Origin: a bacterium
GTDB lineage: Bacteria > Patescibacteriota > Andersenbacteria > UBA10190 > CAIZMI01
Length of the DNA stretch: 38,746 nt
Direction of reading: 5' to 3'
Assembly: GCA_030647555.1 (NCBI GenBank)
Contig: JAUSJG010000026.1
Span: 1-38,746, forward strand
The notes beneath the pieces are model-generated. The model did no database searches, had not been told where the DNA came from, and worked only from the letters and a program-made list of their open reading frames with translations. Positions 31,796 to 38,746 of the stretch are shown in pieces (the first letter of the stretch is position 1; each line of letters begins with the position of its first letter). The translations under genes were made by a program, and so were the position numbers.

Positions 31796-31900
31796 ATGGC
31801 AAAAAAACGAGATGTTAAAATGATCGTTTGGCGAATTTTGGCGATATTTATCGCGCTGGGCACGATCGCCTATTTGGCGTTGCCGTTCTTGAGATACTGA
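31796..31900 (+). CDS. 34-residue single-helix membrane peptide
   Basis: ATG to TGA: MAKKRDVKMIVWRILAIFIA, then LGTIAYLALPFLRY. A basic N-terminus is followed by one clean membrane helix and a short end, the design of genuine bacterial membrane micropeptides rather than of random translation. It lies divergent from the 102-residue gene and converges on lepA, with a hairpin after it. No family is recognised and no Shine-Dalgarno site is seen. Confidence 0.5.
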   Translation: MAKKRDVKMIVWRILAIFIALGTIAYLALPFLRY

Positions 31901-31909
31901 TGAAGACCA

Positions 31910-31954
31910 CAGGGTACAGGCCTTTCGCGTCCGCTTCCTGTTCCCTGTACCCTG
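31910..31954. terminator. CAGGGTACAG hairpin between converging genes
   Basis: CAGGGTACAG and CTGTACCCTG form a perfect ten-base-pair stem around a 25-base loop between the 34-residue peptide and lepA. It may end transcription from either side, but has no T-run. Confidence 0.4.
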
Positions 31955-31961
31955 CCCCCTT

Positions 31962-33770
31962 TCACTCAGACTTTCCCAGCGCCGCTAAATACGCCTCCGG
32001 CGGAATATCCACACTACCCACTTTGGCCATTTTCTTTTTGCCTTTCTTTTGTTTTTCCAGAAGCTTCTTTTTTCGCGTTACATCTCCTCCATACAAATAT
32101 CCGGTAACGTCTTTGCGCATCGCCGGAATTGTTTCGCGGGCAATAACCTTTCCACCAATCGCCGCCTGAATTGCCACCGCGAATAAATGGCGCGGAATAG
32201 CTTCTTTTAGTTTAGCAACAATGCGTCGCCCTTCACGCTGTGCTTGTTCACGCGGAACAATCATCGACAATGGCTCAACCGTTTCTTCGGCGACTAAAAT
32301 TGAAAGTTTAATTAAATCCGTCGGCCGCCAATTTAACATATCGTATGATAATGACGCGTAACCCGCCGACGCACTTTTTAAGGCATCATGTAGATCAATA
32401 ACCACTTCTCGGAGTGGCATTTCCGCAGTAATCAAAACACGCTCTGCCGACAAATATTCAGTATTACGATGAACACCGGCATGCGCGGAAATGAGTGGCA
32501 AAATTCCACCAATGTCTAACGCGCGAGAAATTATTTCCACCAACACCCACTGCTCTTCGGTTGATTCCAGTGCTGATGGATCAGGAAATTCGGTTGGCGT
32601 GCGAATCACTTGCGTTTCCCCGTTTCTCAATTTCACCCGATAAGCAACGCTGGGAACGGTAATTGTAACTTCAATATTATATTCACGTTTTAATCTCTCT
32701 TGAACAATACTCAAGTGAAGTAACCCGAGGAAACCGCAACGAAAACCTTGCCCCAAAGCAGTAGAAGTTTCTTGCTCATATTGTAGTGATGCATCATTGA
32801 GACGATATTTTGCCAGAGCGTCGCGCAAGAAACGAAAATCTTCCCCGGAGTGCGGATAAATACCGGCAAAAACTTTTGGCTGAGGCACTGTGTAACCAGG
32901 TAAAACCAAGTTACCTTTTTCGTCCCGATCTTTGAAATGAATGATTGTATCACCAACACGCGCTTGCGCGACATCTCTCAAACCCGTCGCCACATAACCA
33001 ATTTCACCGGCACACAATTCATCACGGGACGACTCTTTCGGATTTAGAATTCCCAACTCCAGCGATTCGCCACGAACGTTTTCTCCCGCAAAAAGAATCT
33101 CTTGATTCTTTTTTATTCTTCCGTCCACGACACGGATATAAGTAACCACTCCTTTGTAGGCATCAAAAAACGAATCAAACACAAGCGACCGCAAAGGTTT
33201 TTCTTCACTCCCGCTTGGCGGAGGAACCCGCTTCACAATCGACTCCAAAAGTTCCGGCACACCCGCCCCCGTCTTTGCGGAGACCAGCAAAACTTCTTCT
33301 TCGGGAATACCAGTCAATTTCGCAATATCACGACGTGTCCCTGCCACATCCGCCGCCGGTAAATCAATTTTATTCACCACCGCCACAATTGTCAGCCCGG
33401 CTTCTAACGCAAATGTCAGGTTAGCCATCGTTTGTGCCTGAATACCTTGTGTCGCATCCACCAACAACACGGCGCCCTCAACGGCCGCGAGACTGCGCGA
33501 AACTTCATAGGCAAAATCGACATGCCCGGGCGTATCAATCAAATTCAAAATGAATTTTTCATTAAGCGATTTTGATTTGTATTCCATTCTCACCGGCGTC
33601 AATTTGATTGTGATACCCCGTTCACGTTCCAGATCCATCCCATCCAGCATCTGCTCCTGCATCTGCCGTTTTTCCAGTGTCCCGGTTTGCTCGATAAGAC
33701 GATCAGCCAGGGTAGACTTTCCATGGTCGATGTGGGCGATTATGCAGAAATTACGAATTTTGTTGGTCAT
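31962..33770 (-). CDS. lepA: Elongation factor 4 (LepA), ribosome back-translocase GTPase
   Basis: 602 residues, full length. The GTPase motifs AHIDHGKSTLADRL (G1), the RGITIK switch I, DTPGHVDF (G3), NKIDLP (G4) and VSAKTG (G5) are all present, and the end (SVDIPPEAYLAALG) is the LepA-specific C-terminal domain that contacts the tRNA site. It works on the ribosome during initiation or elongation under stress. The gene has no Shine-Dalgarno sequence: its ATG directly follows structured element E2. Confidence 0.97.
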   Translation of the reverse strand: MTNKIRNFCIIAHIDHGKSTLADRLIEQTGTLEKRQMQEQMLDGMDLERERGITIKLTPVRMEYKSKSLNEKFILNLIDTPGHVDFAYEVSRSLAAVEGAVLLVDATQGIQAQTMANLTFALEAGLTIVAVVNKIDLPAADVAGTRRDIAKLTGIPEEEVLLVSAKTGAGVPELLESIVKRVPPPSGSEEKPLRSLVFDSFFDAYKGVVTYIRVVDGRIKKNQEILFAGENVRGESLELGILNPKESSRDELCAGEIGYVATGLRDVAQARVGDTIIHFKDRDEKGNLVLPGYTVPQPKVFAGIYPHSGEDFRFLRDALAKYRLNDASLQYEQETSTALGQGFRCGFLGLLHLSIVQERLKREYNIEVTITVPSVAYRVKLRNGETQVIRTPTEFPDPSALESTEEQWVLVEIISRALDIGGILPLISAHAGVHRNTEYLSAERVLITAEMPLREVVIDLHDALKSASAGYASLSYDMLNWRPTDLIKLSILVAEETVEPLSMIVPREQAQREGRRIVAKLKEAIPRHLFAVAIQAAIGGKVIARETIPAMRKDVTGYLYGGDVTRKKKLLEKQKKGKKKMAKVGSVDIPPEAYLAALGKSE

Positions 33771-33909
33771 CCCAGTATATCAACCGCCAATACAAGCGAT
33801 TTTAAATCGCTTGTAAATCGCATCATTAATGTTAAACCAAGGAAATTATTCATAAGGGTTGTTTGATGATTCTGCCAAATTATCACAAATTGGCGGTTGT
33901 ATTACTGGG
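33771..33909 (-). promoter_or_regulatory. Inverted-repeat leader element E2 (homologue of E1)
   Basis: Begins CCCAGTA-ATA-CAACCGCCAAT and ends ATTGGCGGTTG-ATA-TACTGGG directly before the lepA ATG. The symmetric ATA/ATA loop is kept, two stem pairs differ from E1 in a compensatory way, and a TACAAGCGAT/ATCGCTTGTA hairpin stands where E1 has its own. It fills the murJ-lepA gap apart from 28 bases. A promoter is not clear; lepA may be transcribed with murJ. Confidence 0.7.
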
Positions 33910-33937
33910 TCATACCTATCTTTTATGCTATCCGGCG

Positions 33938-35578
33938 CTATTCGTCTATGGCCACAGGCTCGGTCTGCTTTTTAAACAGCAACTGCCGTACACCGCCAAA
34001 CAAAACATCAAACTCTTCCAGCTTCAATAATCGACTGGCAATAAGATAAACAACCGCCCCACCAAGCCCCGAACCAAACAATTTGATAAAGACACCAAGA
34101 AATGTTTGCATATTCACCATGTTACCAATTGGCATTTTAAGGAGTTGAATCGTGACACCGGCTAACAATGTAGCGAAAAGCATACGAGAAGCACCGGACA
34201 ATAAATATTTGTCATCCAAACCACCAAGACGAGTTCTTAGTACGACAACCAAGATTAGAAAATTGACTATCGAAGCGACAGTAAACGCCCATGCCAAACC
34301 AACAACGCCGTACTGAATACCAAGAAAAAAAGCTCCAACAAGATTCACAATAATAGTCACAATACTTGCCACCATCGGAGTTTTAGTATCATGCATCGCA
34401 AAAAAAGCACGCGCCAAAAGTGGAACAAGACTTTGAGCAAAAACAGAAACCACAAGAATACTTAAGACGGTAAAAGTCGCTTTAGTATCATTCCAATCAA
34501 AACGGCCCGCTCCTAAAATCACGCGGACTATTTCTGAACGCAATAAATACATTGCCGCGGAAAGCGGTACGGCCAAAAACAATATCAGGCGCATTGTTTT
34601 TATTAACGTATGTGAAAATATTTCCGGCGCGTTTTCGGCCACGGCGCGGGATAGTTGCGGAAAAGCGGCAACGGCAAAAGAAATACCAACTAAACCAATC
34701 GGTACATTCTGCAGATTATCCGCGAAAGCGTAAACAGCGATACTTCCAACAAGCAAGGTGGAACCGATAAAGTTCACCACTAAATCATTAACCTGTCCCG
34801 CCAAAAGCCCAATCAAACGTGGCACCATCAATCGACCGATGTTTTTCAATCCCTCGTGTTTCCAGCGCAATGAAAATTTAAAACGAAAACCCAACTTCCA
34901 AGTACCGGGAAGTTGAATTAATAAATGCAAAATCGCGCCCAACACGACGCCCCACGCAACACCCCTAACACCAACACTTGGCACAAAGAAAATAACGCCA
35001 AAAATAATTCCCAAATTATAGAGAACCGGTGCTACGGCATAAGCAAAGAAACGATTAAAACTGGTGAGAATTGTTCCAAGAATACTGCTCGCGCCAAGTA
35101 AAATTGGTTGTAGTAACATAATCCTGCTTAATGTCACCATCAGGGCCATGCGATGGACATCAAAACCCGGCGCTATTAACGGCACGATAATTGGCGTCAA
35201 AATAAACAAAATTACCGCACAAAGCACCAATAAAACAGTAGTGATAAAAAAGAGACTTTCCGCGACCTCAAAAGCTTCTTTCTTGCCCTTTTCACCCTTA
35301 CTTAAGTATGTCGAAAATACCGGTAGGAATGCCGCGGTTAAAGTACCAAGCACCAACAAGTTAAAAATGATATCCGGAATACGGTAGGCGGCAAAATAAG
35401 CATCCAATTCCGGTCCCGCGCCAAAATGTTCCGCGAATAAACGATCACGAAAAAGCCCAAGCAAACGACTCAAAAGCGAAGATATCGCCACCAACGAGGC
35501 GGCGGAAATTAACGCGCCACTCCGCGTCTTGTCCTCCGTAGCTTTAGCGAAGGAGGATTTCTCGGCATTATTAGACAC
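33938..35578 (-). CDS. murJ: Lipid II flippase MurJ
   Basis: 546 residues with about 14 membrane helices, normal for MurJ. It moves lipid II across the membrane for peptidoglycan synthesis. SLLSRLLGLFRDRLFAEHFG near the N-terminus is the family hallmark, with its charged loop. Start: GTG; the first 20 residues (MSNNAEKSSFAKATEDKTRS) are not conserved and come from a palindromic DNA element, so the protein has a repeat-derived N-terminal tag. The GTG itself lies inside the right arm of element E3. Upstream is the DUF4012 gene, downstream lepA. Confidence 0.94.
   Translation of the reverse strand: MSNNAEKSSFAKATEDKTRSGALISAASLVAISSLLSRLLGLFRDRLFAEHFGAGPELDAYFAAYRIPDIIFNLLVLGTLTAAFLPVFSTYLSKGEKGKKEAFEVAESLFFITTVLLVLCAVILFILTPIIVPLIAPGFDVHRMALMVTLSRIMLLQPILLGASSILGTILTSFNRFFAYAVAPVLYNLGIIFGVIFFVPSVGVRGVAWGVVLGAILHLLIQLPGTWKLGFRFKFSLRWKHEGLKNIGRLMVPRLIGLLAGQVNDLVVNFIGSTLLVGSIAVYAFADNLQNVPIGLVGISFAVAAFPQLSRAVAENAPEIFSHTLIKTMRLILFLAVPLSAAMYLLRSEIVRVILGAGRFDWNDTKATFTVLSILVVSVFAQSLVPLLARAFFAMHDTKTPMVASIVTIIVNLVGAFFLGIQYGVVGLAWAFTVASIVNFLILVVVLRTRLGGLDDKYLLSGASRMLFATLLAGVTIQLLKMPIGNMVNMQTFLGVFIKLFGSGLGGAVVYLIASRLLKLEEFDVLFGGVRQLLFKKQTEPVAIDE
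35532..35557. repeat. In-frame palindromic element in murJ
   Basis: TCCTCCGTAGCT/AGCGAAGGAGGA is an imperfect palindrome (10 of 12 pairs) coding for SSFAKATED near the MurJ N-terminus. Similar FAKATEDK strings are, to my knowledge, a repeated feature of candidate-phyla proteins. Confidence 0.6.
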
Positions 35579-35754
35579 TGTAATAAAATAACATGAATAA
35601 GATCGATTTCAAATTTTTATAAGATTCGATTTTTCTGACAGAGAAAATATTGAAGCGTAGTAGACTACTACGGTGAAATATTTTCGACCGAAGAAAAATT
35701 GAAGATTGTGAGAATTTGGAAGCGAGATATGCATGTTATTTTATTACAGTGTCT
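35573..35754 (-). promoter_or_regulatory. Inverted-repeat element E3 between the DUF4012 gene and murJ
   Basis: A perfect 23-base terminal inverted repeat (AGACACTGTAATAAAATAAC plus CATG complement) encloses a long imperfect hairpin whose tip is the perfect CGTAGTAG-A-CTACTACG. The element starts three bases after the DUF4012 stop and its other end includes the murJ GTG start. TAAAAT lies seven bases before it, in the end of the DUF4012 gene. It is either a structured leader like E1 and E2 or a miniature transposable element. Confidence 0.65.
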
Positions 35755-35757
35755 TAC

Positions 35758-38580
35758 TCATATTTTATCTATCACAACGCCCCACACATTATCACTTTTT
35801 TGGATCGTTGTAAAGCTAACATTTTGCTCACCGTTATAAGTGATCCCGCTTTCCGGACCGGCCCAAACAAAATGAAAATCCTGCGACACATGCACGGACG
35901 CTTCAAATTTTAGCGGTTGATGTCCGGGCTGTTGTTGAGAAAGCAACTGATAATTTAACAGACCGTTTTTATTAATACTGAGATTTTGAGTCGCGGGTAA
36001 ACGGTATTTATAAATTGTCACAGTTGTTTCACCGGGCTTCGTCACAATCCAATTACCAAAAGAAGTCTTACCGCTCTCCTCGGAAACAACCGTGCCGTTA
36101 ATAACTGTGGTCGAATCTTTCTCTAATTCCGCGACATCCGCGTCTTGTACAAATGTTTTATAATCAGCCTTATTTACATACGGCGTTGGCACATCCGCCG
36201 TCTTTGTAAAACCGACCGCTTCCAAAAGAACACTGCCCTTTGGCACTAATGTCCGCTCATAAATCACATTATTTTTTTGAAACCAATCCTCGTCCGGATT
36301 CCATCCGGGTCGACCATTTATCGACCCCTTATGATGACGAGTTGTAATAAGAGTTGCCATAGCTTCCCCCGTATCATTGAAAGAAACATCATATTTTACC
36401 GATTGATCCATTAGTTCATCCGTCTTATGACCACCAATATTTGCTTCTACGCGCATCAAGTAGTCACTCTTTGCATCTTCAATTTTTCCTCCCCAACCAA
36501 GCTTTTCGATACGTGTTTGCGCATCAATATCTCTAAACCAAATCAGTAATTGTTTTTGCTTCAGACTATCGCCAAACACACTCGCCAAATCACCCCAGCG
36601 ATCCTGTGGTAATTTTGTTACCCGCGACATCACTTCCGGCATCAAATCACTAATAAAAGCTTTAGGGTTATTTTCCTCTTTGTCATAATCATAAGTGACT
36701 AACCGTTGCGTTTCATCGATCACGTTATTCGCATCAATTGTAAGATTATAATCAGGCATTGGAATCGGCCCCGTAACCCGCAACATTTGTTGCAATACGG
36801 AAGGTGTAATTGCAATCACCCCATCCACTGTCGGACCACCGCTTTTTTCAAACAATGTGGCGACTTTTTGTGCATTAGTGCGAAAATCAGCAAACCAATT
36901 TCCATCCCTGGAAAACCAACGATCGGTTATTTTTTTAAGTGGCGTCGGAGGAATTATAAAATCACGCAATTGCCCATCCGGATTGTAAATTGTATCAACT
37001 TTGACCTTTTTTACTCCTCCTTTTGATAAATTTGCCAACGCAAAACTTCCAATAAAACCACCCCCCGGCCTTAACTCACGATTATTTTCGAACAAAAATA
37101 GATACTGGCGGTCTTGTTTGGCGCCAAGCAACATGTTCAGTACTTCATGCGAATCCAAATAACTTTCGATCACTTGTGCCAATAAATGCACACTTTTCTG
37201 CAACTGCAAAAGATCCCCTTGTATTTCACTTGGCAACACCGACGGATTGATGTCTTTTATTTCCCCGTCAATTTTATTTAATTGTTCCGCTAAGCTTTTT
37301 ACCAACGGCTGGCTTTTCTCCAGCAAGTCTGTCAAAGATTGATTATCGGTTTTTGGCTGTCGAAATAACTGCACCAACTGCGCGGCATCGTCACCCAACG
37401 CGGAAAGTTGTTTCCCGGCCAATAATAAATTTTCTCCGGAGTCAAGACGCGCTTTGGGGTCAAGTTTTGCCAATAATCTAAGAGCGATATTTGTCGATGA
37501 ATCTAATTGTTCTTGCGCGTCCGTAAATAATTTTGTTGCTTGATCCAGTTCTTCTTTTCCCGCATCCACATCTGATCCGGCAATCGCCTTGAGTCCTAGC
37601 GTCAAATGTTGCGCGCCTTGTTTAGCAACAGCACCAACCGCTTTAGCAACATTTGGCAAACCGTTAACGGCGCCAATTAATCCAACAGCCCCACCGATTA
37701 AAAACACCGCGAAAGCCACCCTCGAAGACTCCAAAATATTTTTTTTATCTACCTTTCTTGGCACTTTTTCTCGTTTTTTCTTTTCTGGTTTTTCCGCAAC
37801 CGTCGCTTTTACAATTTCACGTTTAACGGGCGTAGTTGGTTTTTTTTCTTTGCGGAATTTTTTCCAAGCAACCGGTGGTGCTACCCACGGAATATATCCT
37901 TCCGTTTCCGACTTTTGCATAATCGATTTAAGCAGATCATCCGAACCATCGTCCACTTTTTCGTTTTCCGTTTTTAACGCAGAAATTTTATCCGGTTTCT
38001 TTTTTTTCAATTCCCGCATTTCTTTCACGAAACGTTGAGAAATTCTTTGTTCTCGGTGCCAAACCACCGGCGCAACCTTCTCTTGAACGACTGTTTGTTC
38101 TTTCACAACTTCCTGCTCGATAATTACCGGCTCATCATTAATGATTTGAGGATGTTTTTTGTAATCAGTGACTTTTACTTGAAAATCTTCTTCGCGTTTT
38201 AAGTCTTCATCTAAAAAACGTGACAATTCTTCTCTAACCAACTTCTCTTCAATTGGTTCCGGAATATCAGCACTTCCCGGAAAATGAAAAACGATATCAT
38301 TATCGTAAGTTAATCTCTCGGTATCAAACGGCACAGTCAATTCGTCCAGAGCTTTGCCGGACAAACCTGCACCGATCACGGAACGGAGCAACCTTGCTCC
38401 GTTCCGTGATCGGTGCAGGTCTTGCTGTCTTTCAATATTAACATGTCGCGAACGAGGAATACGAATAATTGAAGCGACTTCTCCTGTGCTGTCACCAACA
38501 AAAATATCGGCCACCTTGGGACCAAAGGCTTTTTGCGCTTTTATCGGTGCTTTATTGTGTTTTTTTCGTTTCCGCTCCAT
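35758..38580 (-). CDS. DUF4012 domain membrane protein
   Basis: 940 residues. A long charged cytoplasmic N-terminus (1-287, with KKKRE-type runs) precedes one membrane helix (about 288-305) and a large external region. The DUF4012 hallmark NNRELRPGGGFIGS is at about 499-512. The domain is common in Patescibacteria and often near surface-glycan genes; its action is unknown, and similarity to LytR-type cell-wall ligases has been noticed for relatives. Residues 54-72 (DLHRSRNGARLLRSVIG...) are coded by a perfect DNA palindrome inserted in frame. murJ follows directly, suggesting a role in the cell envelope. Confidence 0.85.
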   Translation of the reverse strand: MERKRKKHNKAPIKAQKAFGPKVADIFVGDSTGEVASIIRIPRSRHVNIERQQDLHRSRNGARLLRSVIGAGLSGKALDELTVPFDTERLTYDNDIVFHFPGSADIPEPIEEKLVREELSRFLDEDLKREEDFQVKVTDYKKHPQIINDEPVIIEQEVVKEQTVVQEKVAPVVWHREQRISQRFVKEMRELKKKKPDKISALKTENEKVDDGSDDLLKSIMQKSETEGYIPWVAPPVAWKKFRKEKKPTTPVKREIVKATVAEKPEKKKREKVPRKVDKKNILESSRVAFAVFLIGGAVGLIGAVNGLPNVAKAVGAVAKQGAQHLTLGLKAIAGSDVDAGKEELDQATKLFTDAQEQLDSSTNIALRLLAKLDPKARLDSGENLLLAGKQLSALGDDAAQLVQLFRQPKTDNQSLTDLLEKSQPLVKSLAEQLNKIDGEIKDINPSVLPSEIQGDLLQLQKSVHLLAQVIESYLDSHEVLNMLLGAKQDRQYLFLFENNRELRPGGGFIGSFALANLSKGGVKKVKVDTIYNPDGQLRDFIIPPTPLKKITDRWFSRDGNWFADFRTNAQKVATLFEKSGGPTVDGVIAITPSVLQQMLRVTGPIPMPDYNLTIDANNVIDETQRLVTYDYDKEENNPKAFISDLMPEVMSRVTKLPQDRWGDLASVFGDSLKQKQLLIWFRDIDAQTRIEKLGWGGKIEDAKSDYLMRVEANIGGHKTDELMDQSVKYDVSFNDTGEAMATLITTRHHKGSINGRPGWNPDEDWFQKNNVIYERTLVPKGSVLLEAVGFTKTADVPTPYVNKADYKTFVQDADVAELEKDSTTVINGTVVSEESGKTSFGNWIVTKPGETTVTIYKYRLPATQNLSINKNGLLNYQLLSQQQPGHQPLKFEASVHVSQDFHFVWAGPESGITYNGEQNVSFTTIQKSDNVWGVVIDKI
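38365..38420. repeat. Perfect palindrome inside the DUF4012 gene
   Basis: Two 27-base arms (starting ACCTGCACCGATCACGGAAC) are exact complements around a two-base loop, a 56-base near-perfect cruciform. It lies in the N-terminal coding region without breaking the frame. A sister copy is in the gene's upstream region at 38617-38664. Confidence 0.85.
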
Positions 38581-38588
38581 TTGGGGAT

Positions 38589-38597
38589 ATTATAGCA
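38589..38597 (-). promoter_or_regulatory. Extended -10 promoter of the DUF4012 gene
   Basis: TGC-TATAAT followed by eight bases and the ATG. Again nearly leaderless. No clear -35 box. Confidence 0.6.
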
Positions 38598-38616
38598 CGA
38601 GAAAACATTGTTAACC

Positions 38617-38664
38617 GTACCGATCACGGATCGGAGCAAGGTTGCTCCGATCCGTGATCGGTAC
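38617..38664. repeat. Perfect palindrome upstream of the DUF4012 gene
   Basis: Two 23-base arms (GTACCGATCACGGATCGGAG plus CAA) pair exactly around a two-base loop. Compared with the copy in the gene, both arms carry matching changes (GCACC to GTACC, GGAACGG to GGATCGG), so pairing is kept. Confidence 0.85.
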
Positions 38665-38687
38665 AGGGTCCGGCTATGTATTTAAAT

Positions 38688-38715
38688 TTGACAAAATTCG
38701 GTGTAGTGTTATGAT
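38688..38715 (+). promoter_or_regulatory. Promoter for a plus-strand gene beyond the window
   Basis: TTGACA, 16-base spacer, TATGAT. Near-consensus, pointing out of the right edge; no gene start is visible in the remaining bases. Confidence 0.6.
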
Positions 38716-38746
38716 ACTGCGTTGTCCTTTCCCCACCCCAGAAAAA

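Overview
The window reads as a piece of a reduced-genome bacterium of the Candidate Phyla Radiation (Patescibacteria). The main evidence is a large DUF4012 membrane protein beside murJ, many small membrane proteins with no recognisable family, very AT-rich intergenic DNA full of dispersed palindromes, and several promoters whose -10 box lies about six bases before the start codon. TGA is used as a stop, so the genetic code is the ordinary one. A finer placement (for example the ABY1 group) is only a guess. Nearly everything is on the minus strand; only a HAD nucleotidase and a 34-residue membrane peptide lie on the plus strand.

Layout, left to right. 1-8.1 kb is an accessory zone: a secreted lipase-like hydrolase cut by the window edge, an AAA ATPase, an unknown three-gene unit (523-residue helical protein plus two CxxC mini-proteins), an HD alarmone-hydrolase-like protein and two membrane-anchored proteins. 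Two decayed copies of the 3' end of the HD gene lie between the accessory blocks. 8.2-10.7 kb is a compact type II restriction-modification system ordered methylase, endonuclease, methylase. 10.9-12.2 kb is metK under a clear SAM-I riboswitch with a terminator. 12.4-14.4 kb is a large surface protein with two pseudopilin-like segments. 14.7-19 kb carries rhuM, dinD, a Fic protein with an operator-bearing promoter, and radC. 19-23.2 kb carries an NDH-2-type dehydrogenase, a TIG-like protein, a [3Fe-4S]-type ferredoxin with an overlapping 49-residue membrane peptide, and leucyl aminopeptidase.

24.2-31.1 kb is a nucleotide-sugar block: D-2-hydroxyacid dehydrogenase, heptose adenylyltransferase, GmhB, GmhA, RmlD, RmlB, a UDP-glucuronate-4-epimerase-like enzyme and an RmlC-like cupin. 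Together they would feed ADP-heptose and dTDP-rhamnose-type sugars to a surface glycan; no glycosyltransferase or heptose kinase is present here. 31.4-38.6 kb holds a small membrane protein, lepA, murJ and the DUF4012 protein.

The most unusual feature is non-coding. Four inverted-repeat elements (139-218 bp) end at or within a few bases of the start codons of the cupin gene, lepA, murJ and rhuM. The cupin and lepA copies are homologous, nearly equal in length, and differ by paired compensatory changes in their stems, which points to structured 5' leaders ending at the AUG. In addition, almost every intergenic gap carries palindromic repeats of several families; one family also sits in frame inside the DUF4012 gene, and another begins exactly at the TAG stop codon of five genes.
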